A stretch of 64,000 nt of DNA from Boswellia sacra. Its lineage: Eukaryota; Streptophyta; Magnoliopsida; Sapindales; Burseraceae. The notes under the pieces were generated by a model, which made no database searches, was not told the DNA's origin, and saw only the letters and a list, made by a program, of their open reading frames with translations. The stretch lies in assembly GCA_013180625.2 (NCBI GenBank), contig SNVD02013250.1:1-64000 (forward strand), given 5' to 3'. Positions 11,561 through 24,355 of the stretch are shown here, piece by piece. How positions within the stretch are numbered: the first letter of the stretch is position 1; each line of letters begins with the position of its first letter. The translations under genes were made by a program, and so were the position numbers.

Positions 11561-13303
11561 ACCACTTGTGTTTGCCACTCCTTTGTCTCTACAATCAACA
11601 TTCAAGGAGTAACTTTTTGGTACCCAAAAGTTCTTGGGTCCTTGGGGGTTAGTTTTGGTACTTTTTGGAACCCATATTTGTTTCAAATTAGGATTTCTCT
11701 TAATATAGCAAGAATGCACTTTGTGTCCTTTTCTTCCACAATAAGTACATGAATGATTAGGATTATTCCTAGAAGATGCATGAGCAAAATAATTTTTAAA
11801 ATACTTTTGATTTTTATGAGTTTTATATCCTAAACCTCTTTTATCAAAAACACACCTTTGGTTTTGTAACATAGAATTCAAATTTTTTGTGCTTTTTGTA
11901 AAACTATCAACAATATTTCTTAAGTCATTATTTTCCTTTTTCAAAATAACATTTTCTTTCTCTAATTTATCAAAATCCTTTGTTTTAAAATCTCATTTTC
12001 AGTTTTTAAAAAATATATTTGACTTTTCAAACTTTCAAAATCTTTTTGCTTTAAAATTTCATTTTCATTTTCTAAAGCTTCATTTATTTCTACCAACTCT
12101 TCTAATTGAGATAACATGATTTTTGACTTCTTTTTGAAAGCATTGATTTTTGAGTTTTCTTATTAATTTGCACATGTAAATTTTGGAATGCTTCAAGTAA
12201 TTTATCATATGAAAGTTTAGGGATCATAGTTTAGAATACTTACCTCATCTTACCTCATCTTCACTTAAAGCCATGAAGCACATGTTTGCCACTTCGCAAT
12301 CTTCTTCTTCGGTGGAGCTAGCTTCACTATCATCCCAATTTGTGGCTTTCATTGCTTTGGATTTCTTGTTTTGACTCTTGAAGTAAGGACAATCCATCTT
12401 TACATGTCCCGGTTTCTTGCACTCATAGCAAATGACTTGATCATTTTTCTTATCTTGCTTTGAGCTTTGCCCTTTGTACTCCCTTCTAGAATTCTTCTTG
12501 AATCCTTGGTTTCTTCTAATCATCCTTTTTAGCTTTCTTGTGATGAATGCAAGATCTTCATCATCTCCTTCGTCATCGGACTCATCATCTTCTTTTGTTG
12601 AAGATTTGAAAGCGATATTTTTCTTTTTCTTGAAATCTTCTTCGTTCTCCTTCAAGGTGATTTCATGAGTCATGAGAGAACCCATAAGTTCTTCTAATGG
12701 TAGTTTGGTGAGGTCCTTTGCTTCTTGAATTGCCGTCACCTTTGGCTCCCAAGATTTTGGTAGACACCTAAGAATCTTTCTCACCATTTCAACATTAGAA
12801 TAAGATTTACCAAGAGATTTCAAACTATTAATAATATCCGTAAATCTAGTAAACATTTCAGAAATTGATTCATCCGATTTCATCTTAAAAAGCTCATAAC
12901 TATGAACTAGCATACTAATTTTGGATTCTTTAACTTGACTAGTTCCTTCATGAGTTACTTCAAGTGTGTGCCATATTTCTTGTGCCGTAGAACAAGTAGA
13001 TATTCTATTAAACTCATTTCTATCTAGAGCACAATATAACACATTCATAGCTTTAGCATTCAAACTCAATTTCTTTTTATCATCTTCACTAAACTCTTTA
13101 GGTTCTTTAAGCATGCATTCCCCATTTTCAATTTTGGTAGGAACAAAAGGTCCTTCCAAAACAATAGACCACAAATCATAATCAAAAGATTTCAAGAAAA
13201 TACTCATTCTAGTTTTCCAATAAGAGTAATCACTTCCATTAAAAAATGGAGGTCTAGAGATAGAAAGTCCCTCAACATATGAAGTTGAATTAAAAGTTGC
13301 CAT
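11555..13303 (-). pseudogene. Gag of Copia element 2
   Basis: The main frame (12245-13303, 352 residues) starts MATFNSTSYVEGLSISRPPF. It has the Gag domain, a lysine- and acid-rich linker, and a CCHC knuckle CYECKKPGHVKMDC. A second frame (11555-11944) carries the second knuckle CTYCGRKGHKVHSC. Between the two frames lies a coiled-coil-like, lysine- and asparagine-rich stretch that is broken by stops and small indels. The N-terminal domain looks intact and is the best preserved coding part of the element. Confidence 0.92.
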
Positions 13304-13343
13304 AGCTCAAAATCGGTTAAGATTTAAAAAATTGAGCAACCTT

Positions 13344-13355
13344 GCTCTGATACCA
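13344..13355 (-). other. Primer-binding site of Copia element 2
   Basis: GCTCTGATACCA on the plus strand is the complement of the tRNA-iMet primer site, two bases from the LTR start at 13358. Confidence 0.93.
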
Positions 13356-13357
13356 CT

Positions 13358-15163
13358 TGTTGACCCAGGTATGGCAACCCAAGAGGGGGGGTGAATTGGG
13401 TTTTTATTTATCAAAACGGATTTGTAAAACTTTTCTTGAAAGATCAAAATTAGTTTATTCTTTCTTTGAGAGTGAAGGTGAAGAAGATGAAATTAGAAGT
13501 TATCAAATATGTAATCAAGAGAATAATGATAATGAACAATCACAAGTTCAAGTAAATGTAAAGAGGATAGGGATAGAGAGAGTGCAAACTCAATTTACGT
13601 GGTTCGGCAAACCTTGCCTACGTCCACGGGCTCCTAGCTCCACGAGCTAAGCTTTCCACTAAGTTGTAGAAATCTTTACAACTTGCTTGATGAACAACCT
13701 CACCAAGACTTTTTCTTCCAACCTTGATAACACCACACCAAGAGTTCTTCTTGATGAACAACCTCACCAAGGCAACTTCCTTCAACTCTTGATAACACCA
13801 CACCAAGAGTTCTTCTTGATGAACAACCTCACCAAGGCAACTTCCTTCAACTCTTGATAACACCACACCAAGAGTTCTTCTTGATGAACAACCTCACCAA
13901 GGCAACTTCCTTCAACTCTTGATAACACACAACAAGAGTTCTCTCAAGGATAACTATTATCCTTTACAATAATATCTCACTCTCACCACAATACAAGAAC
14001 AAAGATAATTTTTACAACAAAAGTATAAATCTCTTCAAAGAGTAGATAAATAATATAAAAGCTCTCTAGACTTGATATTTCTCTTGCTTTTTGCTTGATA
14101 AAATGCTTCTCTTGCACTTGTTGAATGCATGGGAGAATGGCTCCTTTTATAGGCAAATGAGATGAACTTAATCAAGTGAAGACACCATCTCCAAATTTTC
14201 TGCCCACCATAAAAACCGTAATCTTGTCTGCCATTTTTGTCAATGTTCCGTTTGAAATTTGAAAATATGTAAAACATAAAAGATCTGCACATTTGAATAA
14301 GCTTTCCAACGCATCAAGAACCAAGTCATTTGGATATCTGTAGCTCAAGATATGGCCAAAACACCATTCGGTGCTCAAGTGACTTGATTTTTCTTCCATG
14401 TGTCTGTCCACTGACTTGAATGATAATTCTGTCAGCCTTCCATTTGAAATTTGAATTTCTTCAAAACATAAAAGATATTCATATTTGAATAAGCTTTCCA
14501 AAACATTAAGAATCAAAGCAATTTGGATATCTCTATCTTAAGATATGGCCAAAACACCATTCGGTGCTCATGTGAGTTGATTTTTCTTCTCTGTGTCAGT
14601 CCACCGAATTGCATGTCAATTATGTCGGCCTTCCATTTGAAATTTGAATTTCTTCAAAACATATGAAATGTGCTTCATTAAGTCATCTTTCCAATGCCAC
14701 AAGAATCAAGTCATTTTGATTTTTCTAGCTCAAGATATGTCCAAAAGAGTATTCGGTGCTCATGTCAGCTGCTTCCATTTGTCTTTCAATTTGCATGATG
14801 ATTTGGACGATCTTGCACTTAAAATTTGAATTTCTTTAAAACATATGAAATGTTATAAATTGAGTAAGCTTTCCAAAGGCTCAAGAATCACGTAATTTGG
14901 GCATTTGTAGAGAAATATATGACCAATTGATTAAATATTGCTCATGTGTCACATTCCTTGAATCAAACCTTGTACTTAAACTTTGGTGCCTTTAACATGT
15001 AGTCTTCTCCTTAGCTTCAACACTTCATTTTAATAAGCCCCTTCTTGATTTTATAATTATTTCAATAATCTTATTCTTGCACATAAATAAATATATTAGT
15101 AAATCTCAATGAATCAATGTGTATTGTTATCATCAAAATTATCATATAGCCTTAGGGCTAACA
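13358..15163 (-). repeat. 5' LTR of Copia element 2
   Basis: It starts TGTTGACCCAGG and ends TAGGGCTAACA, 1806 bp. It carries four full minisatellite copies starting at 13689, 13753, 13818 and 13883. It is the longer of the pair partly because of these. Confidence 0.94.
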
Positions 15164-17732
15164 TCTTGTTCATGGAACTCTTCCTATATTCATACAATTG
15201 TTGTCGATAAGTTTTTGACTCTATTGAATTAGTAACTGAGTAGTACTAACTAGCTTTATTTTAGTATTTTAGTACATCAATGATAATTGAATATTATTAA
15301 CCAGCTTTCATCAGCTTTATTTCTTTACAAAAGTATTCGTGAACAACCATTGATCAATTATTCATGGTTAAGCCAATTGAAATCACAAACAAATAATAAT
15401 TTGTGCCGAACTCAAATCTCTTGTGGATTCCGTTTATAAAGAGTGAAATGGTCCATATTTTAATGCTTAACATAAAGGGACGATTGGATGTTAATAAATA
15501 CATAGTTCAGTCTTGTACATGATAAGTTAATCATTCCAAAATTGACAACGATTGTAAGGAAATCGAGTTGGACATACTTATATATGTGCACATCCATGTC
15601 ATGCAAATTGCACAATGTTGTGCAAAATTCTCAATTGCCACTATGATTGCATGACATTGTCATGCAAAATTCCAAAACCTATATCTTTTGCACGAATGGG
15701 CCGTTAGTTGTACGACTATGTTGTGCAAAGTTCATGCAAACCCTATTTGTCAAAGTCGTTGACAAATATTGCACGAAATGGTTGTGCGAAATTCTAGAAC
15801 CTTTTTTTTTGGCATGATTGTGATCATCACCTAATTTATCTTGGAGGGGATACAATTTAAACAGTTATCACACCACGTCATCTATGTGAAACGTAGTTGT
15901 GTTAAACATTAACAGTATGTTACAATACAAAATGGTAATAAGTACATGACATAATTAGTCCAAGAATAAAGCATGCAAATCCAACAACATAAATGAACAA
16001 AGAGCCCACAAATGGTATTGGTTTGATTGCTCCATTGCGGTTTTTATCATTTTCATGTTTTGGTCACTACCATCGTGGCTTGTATAAAGCCTATGCTCAT
16101 CTAGCTTCATTTTCTAAAGGATAGGGTTGTGCAAACTTTTTAACACCCCTTCAACTTGAAGATGACATTCAGCCGATGAGCTATATACAACATTCCTTTT
16201 ATCTCGAAACATTATGAAGCATTTGCCCTATGTCATATGTTTTGACTTGAAATAAACACAAATAACAAGCAATTGTTCGCTATAATTTGGTAAATAAAAA
16301 CGTAAACATGGTTAGTGTGTTTAACTCATTATCATTACAATATTTACACATTCAATGTAACACACTATTCTCATTGATGGAGAATTTTGATTTCTTTGGG
16401 CTGACAAAGGATTCATTTATCGGCATGTCTTGCAATTATAACTTGTGTCACCACACCTCCCACATTGAAAAAATATTCTCTACTAGTGGACATCCATTCA
16501 CCATCAGACATAATAGGAAAATGTGCATTATCCATTAAACTATAAGTTAAAAGGCAAATAAAAAACAACACAATTATTTAAAATTATGAATGTATAATAA
16601 AATTCGTATTTGCAAAAATTGTAAGAATGATTCATAATGGAATCAAACATGTTATAATGCAAAAAAATTAATGAAAGTATATATGACACCACAAATTTAG
16701 TTTTTTTTTTTGAAACTTAAAAAGTTGAAAAACAGCTTGAGAAAAACCATCGTGCAACACGACAGTTTGGCAAAAACTGACGTATAAACAATTTCACTCA
16801 TGAACGAACATACAACATTTTTAACCTACAAATTGTAAATTTCTGCACTCATTTTTCTTAAACATGATCCACATTGGTATATATCAAGCCAAAACCAAGT
16901 AAAAATCTATGGTAAAGCATAGATCCAAACTATAACATAAACCCTAAGTTAAGAAAAACAACATTTATCAAGAAAAAGAAGAAGCATTTAAGTTTTACCT
17001 TTGCTTATTCAATGTTGAGATAACAATCAAGTTGTTCACTCTGAATCTTCAACAATTGACATCCCATTTGGTTTACATAAAAAGGAAAGAGTTTGGAGAG
17101 TTTGGTTTAAGTTTGAACGCCTTGGAGATGTTTTCTATACATTAGCAACAATAAGGGCATTGAAGTCTTTTCACAGGCAAAAAGGGTCTCAAATAGTTAA
17201 ATTTAAAAAGGGGGTTACATTTAGATGAGAGACTGCAAAAGGGGTCATATAAAAAAATAGCCCAATGTTTCTATCATTTTATTTGTTGCACTTGTGTAGG
17301 TAACTGTTTCAATTCTACAGGGAATTTATCAAAATAATAAGAATTACATATCTAAAAGAGATTATTCTTTCTTTTAAATACATTTATGAAACGAATTCCC
17401 AAGTATAAGATAAATTATTTATTTAATTTTTCACAGGCGATTAATTAACAAGGCGTTTTGTGCCCAAGACTAAAAGAACAAATTGCACAATTTCAATAAG
17501 GTTCAGACAAACAAGATATTAGTTTTGTTATGATAACTTATTGGAAAGAGTAGTGCTTTAACAATACACAACCCACACATACATAAATATAAGCACGATT
17601 GATTGATAGATAAATATATCAAATTTAGTCCTGAAACATAAGTAAACTTATACAATACCGCATTGCCATCTTCAGTCCATTAATTTTTTAATTAATTATA
17701 AATATCTTCCCAATGATAAAGCGTTTATTCTC
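15164..17732. other. Intergenic DNA without a supported gene
   Basis: I found no convincing coding region here. A cluster at 15595-15815 repeats short palindrome-like words such as TTGTGCAAA and TTGCACGA, and a related word CGTGCAACACGAC recurs near 16750. This is the sort of subterminal repetition seen in DNA transposons, but no termini or target duplication could be assigned. A short frame at 16287-16538 has no recognisable motif. Confidence 0.5.
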
Positions 17733-18767
17733 AGCTATAATGGGTTAATATCACAAACCACTCCTATGTTTTGGTCTAATTACACCTAGAGTTATTGTTT
17801 GTAATTTTTGTCACATGCCACCCCTAACTTTTGAAAAAAAAATCGTGAACCATCCTTCCATTAAAAATCCGTTAGATGTTCATAAATAAGAAAAAATAGC
17901 AGGGTTAATATAATAAAATAACAGGAAAAGTCAACATATAAAGTGAGAGTCAACATATATAAATGGGTTAATATCATAGACCACTCCTACGTTTTGCCTT
18001 AATTACACCTAGAGTCAACGTTTGCAATTTTTGTCATTGCCTACCCCTAACTTTTGAAAAAATAATTATGAAGCACCCTTCTGTTAGTTTGACCATAAAA
18101 TAACGTTAGATTTTCATCCAAAACTATTGCAGTTTATGTAAACACATATAAAGTGAAAATAAGTATTACTTCATATAAACACATATAAGGTGAAAAAAAA
18201 AAGCTTTTCACTGCCCCCTAGCAGAGCAACTCACCACCACTATGTGTTTCCAGGATTTTCAAAATAAAAGTATTTTTTTGGAGATTTTTGATCTAGATTT
18301 CTTCTGTATTATATGTCCTTTACTTGAAAATTGAACTAAGAGTATTTGAAATAGTTTCCAGTAAATAATACCTTTTTTTAATGAGTGAAAATGAAGACAT
18401 TTCAGCGAAAGAGGTCCAAGATTATGAGCTTCACTGAAACTAATAGAAGGATGATCCGTGATTTTTTTTTAAAAGTTAGGGGTAGCCTATGACAAAAATT
18501 ATAAATTATGACTTTGGAGGTAATTAAGCTAAAATATATGGGTGGTCTGTGATATTAACCCCTTAAAAAATTCTTTTGAAGGGTATTTTGATAATTGCAA
18601 TAGTTTTAGATAGAAATCTGACGTCATCTAACGGTCAAATTAACGGAAGGGTGGTCTGTGATTTTTTTTCAAAAGTTAGGGCCTATGACAAAAATTGCAA
18701 ACAATGACTCTAGGTGTAATTAAGTCCAAACATGGGGGTGAGTTGTGATATTAACCCTAGCTATAAT
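17733..18767. mobile_element. Composite inverted-repeat DNA transposon (non-autonomous) with target duplication
   Basis: The 8-9 base word AGCTATAA(T) occurs at 17733 and again at 18759. It flanks a segment starting GGGTTAATATCACAAACC and ending in the inverse, TTGTGATATTAACCC. Inside are a second plus-oriented arm from 17965 and a second inverse arm ending at about 18566. Each arm runs over 100 bases and includes AATTACACCTAGAGT and CCCCTAACTTTTGAAA or their inverse. There is no transposase frame. A 9-base duplication and long terminal inverted repeats suggest a Mutator-like origin; an 8-base reading would suggest hAT. The superfamily is inference. Confidence 0.75.
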
Positions 18768-18970
18768 TGATAGAATGGAATATTTACCCTATAAAAGAAA
18801 AATGGGTATATACTGGAAGTGCGATCCCAGATAAAAATATTTGAATAGTTATATGCCGAAAAATTCCTCTCTCAATCCTTCACATGAAATCCTTTAAAAG
18901 AAAAAACTTACTCAAAATTTAGCACTACCGGCAACATACAATATTGATTTTTCGTTTATTAAAAGGTTGA

Positions 18971-21660
18971 TTATGATTCTGCTAGTTTTACCAATAGCCA
19001 TGTCTAATATCTTAACGTCTAGTGTGTCATCTACTGTCGCAATTCCATTTGTGCCATCCATTCCAATTAATTTTCCGGTGGCACCACGTTGTGCACCATC
19101 CATGATCTTGAACTTGTCTGATTTCCTCGGTGGCACTATCTTAATTTCTGTAGGGAGAATTGTAATTGTGTCACCATTACTAGTAAATCCAAGGACCGCT
19201 CTACAAGATCTATCCTGCAACACGGAGTATCCACATTCAATATTATTCTTATTTCTACCTTTTTAAAAATAAATACGAATCATATTGTTTTCCAGTTTAA
19301 TTCACAACAACACATTCTCAAAATTGGTAGATCAACTCAACACATTTCGTGGGGTGGTTAATCTGTGTACTTGTGCTTGTCAAATCCTATATGTATGTAT
19401 TTACAACCAAATTATTCAAAAATTTTGTAAAACTATATGACTTAATCAATCCACTCAAACAACATGAACTACAGTACATGTATCACAAACTTTCTGTCAA
19501 TATGGCAAAACTTGAGGAACAACTTTCAATAGACTTACTAATGCAGATTCCAGGACGACTCAAAAAGCCACAAAACCAGAAATCCTAATCTGCCACTGGT
19601 ATAACTTAATGGTAAAAATACAAGTCATATAATCTGGAAGATAATAGATGCCGGTCGGAAATGCACTAAGCAGCAAAATTCTCAATTATTGGTGGACATA
19701 AAGGTGACCTGCAAGAAAACCTTTTTTGACGTCTAGTTCGCAATTTCAATATGCGGGAATGAAAAAACAAGCAACAAATCTGGGAATCCCAATATGATAA
19801 ATAATAATTCATTTTCCTTCTCTAAATAACTTCACTATGTGTAATCCTATCTGTCATCCAAGAAATCAATTATATCCCAATCATTAGATGAGCCAAATCT
19901 AAAAAATACTGTGTAGATCTAAGCATACTCACTGGCAAAAATTAGACTAACAAACATTGGGGCACATACCGGAAGCACATCTCGAATTACTCCCACACCA
20001 GAGTCTTCCCCTGACCTACGTACATTAACCAAGATGTCTGGCATGAATCACGGTTCTTTATTGTCCAATCCTGCAAGTTGGTAAATGGTTTATTCCTGTC
20101 GAGTAATAACAACTTATTCCTTATAATATTTACAATTTTCATAACGATTGTGACTCTAGAATAAGAAGAAAACTACATGGCTATAGAGTAGAAATCCAAA
20201 TACAGTATGACAGTACATGGACTTAAGTCTTTGTTCAGTGTAGAAATATTTTAACTGAACGCTTAATTTTGCTCTTGTACGAAGCTAAATAATTCTTGTA
20301 GCTTCACTGAGGAGTTGTTTACCTTCGCAATTTAAAAGATCCTATTTTGTATAACATCTCCACTTTATCAAATCTATTCAGTTTGTTTCACTTTGCAAAA
20401 TGAGTTCAGTGTTCCATTGTGTACATCAAGTTGAGGACCCATCAACTTCTTTTAAGCTGATTCACCAATAAGTCCAATTATTTGGTAAACCAAACTATAA
20501 AATTTAGATTATATTGCTGTTGAATTTTCTAGAAGGATTTTATAAGCCACAAAATTAATTAAAGAGCAAAAGGAAATTAAATCACTTCTCATTTGTCTGC
20601 AATCAATACGAGCACAGCTTAAAACAAAAAAGCAAGATTGCAACTGAATACAGGTCTCACATAAAACACAAATGTCACAGAGCAGAATATGGTAGAATGG
20701 TACAACAATAAAAATATGTAAACATATATCATTTTCTTTTTTTAAATTTAAAAATGTCTTTATCATTTTACAAAAGTAAAGGTAGGAAACTAGCGATCGT
20801 GCCCACGATAAGAAAGAGAGCATCCAGACCACCTGGAACATGAGTGCCAGGAAGATAAGATGCTGAGTTTGGTGTCATAGGCTTCCCGCCTACAGTTGAT
20901 AGCATGTATGGGCTCAGTGCTTTGGCCGCAACAAATATTTAATTCCACTCACATGTTCCTGAAGTAAATGAACAATTGAGAAAATTAGAAATTAGCATTA
21001 TGACTAAAATTACTATATGCACTTCTATCTCCAGATGTTTGCAGCCTCACCATAGTTGCCAGCTGGAGTATTAACTCAACCTGAATGAGGACTAGGTGCT
21101 TTCTAAGCATACAAAGCGGGACTTCCAGGCTGAGAGAAAACAACAATGCCTTTAATATTAAAACAAGGAAAAAAAAATTATATTTTATCTTTTTACTAGT
21201 GCCTAATTATGCTAGAACCCAACCTGACATGGTGGACTTCTTAGCTAGGATGCAGGGATATCATCCTCCCAACCGAAACTGTTCATTGTCACCACAATCA
21301 AAGCTCATTAATTAGTTAAAAATCAATTATCACCAGTTTGCTCAGCATCAGAAACAGAAAAAGACGTTTCCTTGTTGTACGACGTTTCGAAGAAAAAAAA
21401 CCGCCAGATATATGAGGCCGATCAACTGCAAACATAATAGTTGTTAGCTATCACACACAGAGAACAAGAAAAATAAGGAAAACGTTTCCTCAAATGAGCA
21501 GAGACTTGCCTGTGACAAACTGATTAGCCTCCACTTCAAGATGAACTAACTCGCCCTTAATATCTTTAACCAGTGCAAGATGGCCCTTGCAAGGGCCTTC
21601 GTTGATCATTACAACAGCTTCTAACAAAGCATCATGCGTTACCCTGGCTAAAACATACAA
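18971..21660 (-). pseudogene. Unprocessed pseudogene of transcription elongation factor SPT5, 3' part
   Basis: Minus-strand pieces in gene order match the C-terminal half of plant SPT5, the elongation factor that clamps RNA polymerase II. They are a KOW-like segment (EGPCKGHLALVKDIKGELV, about 21490-21660), a proline- and glycine-rich repeat region (about 21195-21300 and 21045-21135), GGKPMTPNSASYLPGT (20835-20935), PDILVNVRRSGEDSG (19970-20070) and the last KOW exon (18971-19214). Introns with GT and AG borders separate the last exons, for example CTTCCG|GTATGT and TTGCAG|GATAGA. Stops interrupt the proline-rich exons, and TGA replaces the expected Trp codon before FMPD. A one-base loss shifts the frame after LDVKILDMAI, nine codons before the ancestral end. 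I see no 5' part. Confidence 0.85.
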
Positions 21661-21714
21661 CAGAAAGTGAAGGACTAGGAAGAACTTCACCGCATATTTT
21701 GTAATATGACTCAC

Positions 21715-22428
21715 ATTTCCAAAACCATGACCTTTTAAATTTTAATCATTCACCAGTCATTATAATCACAAACATTTCCCTAAGCTTAATTGGAAAAGAA
21801 ATCGATTCAACATGCTCTCAACCAGCAGAATTTCTATTAAAAATTTCATGCTCGCTGTCCTCATCGCTAAGTTGGGAAGCCCACTCCAACCCTCAATTAC
21901 AATTCTACCTATTTTAAATCATTTAAGTTTTACATACCATCTCAGAAACAAACCAACTACAGTCTGAAACCAAAAAAATAAAATCAAGAAAATATAATAA
22001 TTTTGCAATTTATCTCTTAAACACATAAACCAATCACAAATCATCTTTTCCAGTTGGTTTATATAAGAGTAGCACTCCAACTGTTGAATTCCAATGGTCA
22101 AGATTCTTTATGAAAAGACAATTTTGTAAATTGAGTTGATTTTTAATCAGATGAGTAAGCAATTTTATGTTTTTTTTTTTGGTCATTTAATGACCTATGT
22201 ATCAGTCAAATACTTTGTCTACTCTTGAAAGGTAGGTTAAATCAGAGGTTGATTCTAACTTCCAACAAATGGCTTCCGTCAATCAGGGGGTGTATGTGAT
22301 GTGTTTTGGAAAGCTTGAGGGAAGTTTTTAATAGAAAATGGCAAGACTTGTTTATGGTTGATGAATTCTTAAGCCTTATCGACCTAGCACACTAAGTAAT
22401 CAATCAAACGTCATCTAAAGGTACTTTT
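21715..22428. other. Intergenic DNA up to truncated Copia element
   Basis: AT-rich with no supported coding frame. More degraded upstream SPT5 exons could lie here, but I could not align any. Confidence 0.4.
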
Positions 22429-22653
22429 TGTTAGATATCAATACACAAGAATTTTGAAAACTCACTCTTTATTTCTTTATTCTTTGAATTTTAAATTCCA
22501 CACACTTAAACAAATAAGAAAAAACACTCTATTTATATAGCACTCATGATAATTCTATTTCTTCTATAAATATAAATCCTAATTCTACTTGAACTCAATT
22601 TTAATTCCTAAACAAAACTTAAATCCTAAGACAAATAAGGTTTATTTCCAACA
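22429..22653 (-). repeat. 3' LTR of truncated Copia element
   Basis: It begins TGTTAGATATCAATACACAA and ends TTATTTCCAACA, that is TG to CA with short inverted ends (TGTT and AACA). It lies directly beside the polypurine tract. No partner copy exists in the window. Confidence 0.83.
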
Positions 22654-22834
22654 CCCCCTTTTAAACTTGATTTGTTACACCAAGTGAATCTCTAATTCTA
22701 ATAAAGTCTTCATGCTTGAGTGGCTTAGTGAATATGTTTGTAACTTGATCTTGTGACTTTACGTACTTCACTTTCACTTCTCCTCTTGTAATGCAATCTC
22801 GTATATAATGGTAACGAGTATGAATGTGCTTGCT

Positions 22835-23427
22835 TCAATCATGGAACACTGGATTCTTTGCTAGTGCTATTGTTGACTTGTTATCAACACAAATCTTCGT
22901 TGGCTCTTCTTGTGAAGTATTCAACTCTTTCAACAAACTCCTCAACCAAATTATGTGACACGCACATGTAGTAGTAGCAATATACTCGGCTTCACAAGTT
23001 AACAATGTAACTATCGGTTGTTTCTTTGACACCCAAGTAAACGAAGTATCTCCCATGAAGAAAATACAACCAGTAGTACTCTTTCTATCATCAGTATCTC
23101 CAGCCCAGTTGCTATCACAATATCCAATAAGTTTGTAATTATCAGAGACTGAATAATACAAACCGAAATCAAAAGTACTTTTAAGATAGCAAAGATTCTT
23201 TTAATGGTTTTGAAATGTGTAGTAGTTGGATTCTCCATGAAGCGACTTACTAGACCAACTGCATAGAGAATATCTAGTCTCGTACATGTTAAATACCGTA
23301 AGCTTCCAACTAAGCTCTTGAATATTGTTGGATCAATGCTTTCTCCTTCTCTATTCTTGGATAGTTTAATTCCACATTCTACTAGTGTATTCACAGGATT
23401 GCTATCATCCATCTTGAAATTCTTCAA
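22835..23427 (-). pseudogene. RNase H and connection region of truncated Copia element
   Basis: One frame (22835-23161) has the RNase H blocks GYCDSNWAGDTDDRKSTTGC and CEAEYIATTTCACH plus the terminal motif VDNKSTIALAKNPVFHD. An overlapping frame (23011-23427) has the link VNTLVECGIKLSKN and SLVGSLRYLTCTRLDILYAV. A frameshift near 23160 separates them. The RNase H catalytic acidic residues are present. Confidence 0.9.
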
Positions 23428-23472
23428 GATCTTTCTTGTATACCTTTCTTGAGAAATAAAAATATCATCTTG

Positions 23473-24355
23473 TTATTGTTTAACTTCAGTCCGAAGATAG
23501 TATGCCATAAGCCCAATATCAGTCATCTCAAACTCTTTTGCCATTGCCTTTTTGAATTCTTGGAATATATTAACATTATTCCCAGTAAAGATCAAATCAT
23601 CCACGTATAAACACACAATCAAGATATTTTCATCTTTGATCTTGATGTAAAGAGCGTGTTCATAGGGATATTTAAGGAAGCCCATTTTTTGAAAGTATTT
23701 GTCAATTCTGCTATTCCATGCTCTTGGCGCTTGCTTTAACCCATAAAGAGCTTTCTTCAATTTCAAAACTTTGTCTTCTTGACCTTTAACTACATAACCC
23801 AATGGTTGTTCAATATAAACTTCCTCTTCAAGAATTCCGTTTAGAAAGGTAGATTTTGCATCCATTTGAAAAATCTTCCATTTATTTTGAGCTGCCATTG
23901 AGATAGTCAACCTTATTGTTTCTAAACAAGCAACGGGAGCAAACACTTCATCATAGTCAATGCCTTCCTTTTAACTATAGCCCTTTCGACTAATCTTGCT
24001 TTGTAGCGTTCAATCTCTCCACCAGCATTCTTCTTTGTCTTGTATACCTATTTGACACCAATTGCCTTGTGCCCTTGTGGTAGTGAAGCAAGTTCCCAGG
24101 TGTTATTCTTTTCAATGGATTTATTTCTTCATCCATTGCCTTTCTCCACTTCTTATCTTGTGTTGCTTTTTCAAAATTCAATGGCTCCAATCAGCAAAAA
24201 GACAAAAGAGAGTTAGATCATCAATTCTCTCGGTGACCTCATAGATTTCTTCTAGACTTCTTGTACATGGACTTTCATCACTTGAGCTTTCACTAGATGA
24301 AGATGATATAGATTCTCTATGTGAATTTGGTGAAGTGGGGCGTGTGTCACCCTCT
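23473..24355 (-). pseudogene. Reverse transcriptase of truncated Copia element
   Basis: Positions 23473-23946 encode [49 protein letters not shown] and the catalytic YVDDLIFTGNN. Upstream pieces at 23990-24190 (KATQDKKWRKAMDEEINPLK) and further to about 24350, a serine-rich stretch followed by SLEEIYEVTERIDDL, belong to the linker before reverse transcriptase. They are split by frameshifts and stops. Confidence 0.9.

Larger units (their letters stand above)
6642..15163 (-). mobile_element. Ty1/Copia LTR retrotransposon, element 2 (complete architecture, inactivated)
   Basis: Both LTRs (6642-8288 and 13358-15163) begin TG and end CA on the plus strand. Between them, read on the minus strand, are primer site, gag, protease, integrase, reverse transcriptase, RNase H and polypurine tract, the Copia order. 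No five-base target duplication is visible: the left flank ends TAAAC and the right flank starts TCTTG. The LTRs differ at many positions and in minisatellite number. Several frameshifts in pol make autonomous activity unlikely. Confidence 0.94.

Noticed and set aside
15636..16491. Possible CACTA transposon between CACTA near 15637 and TAGTG near 16487
   Set aside because: The flanking three bases do not form a target duplication, and the inner ends are not inverted repeats.
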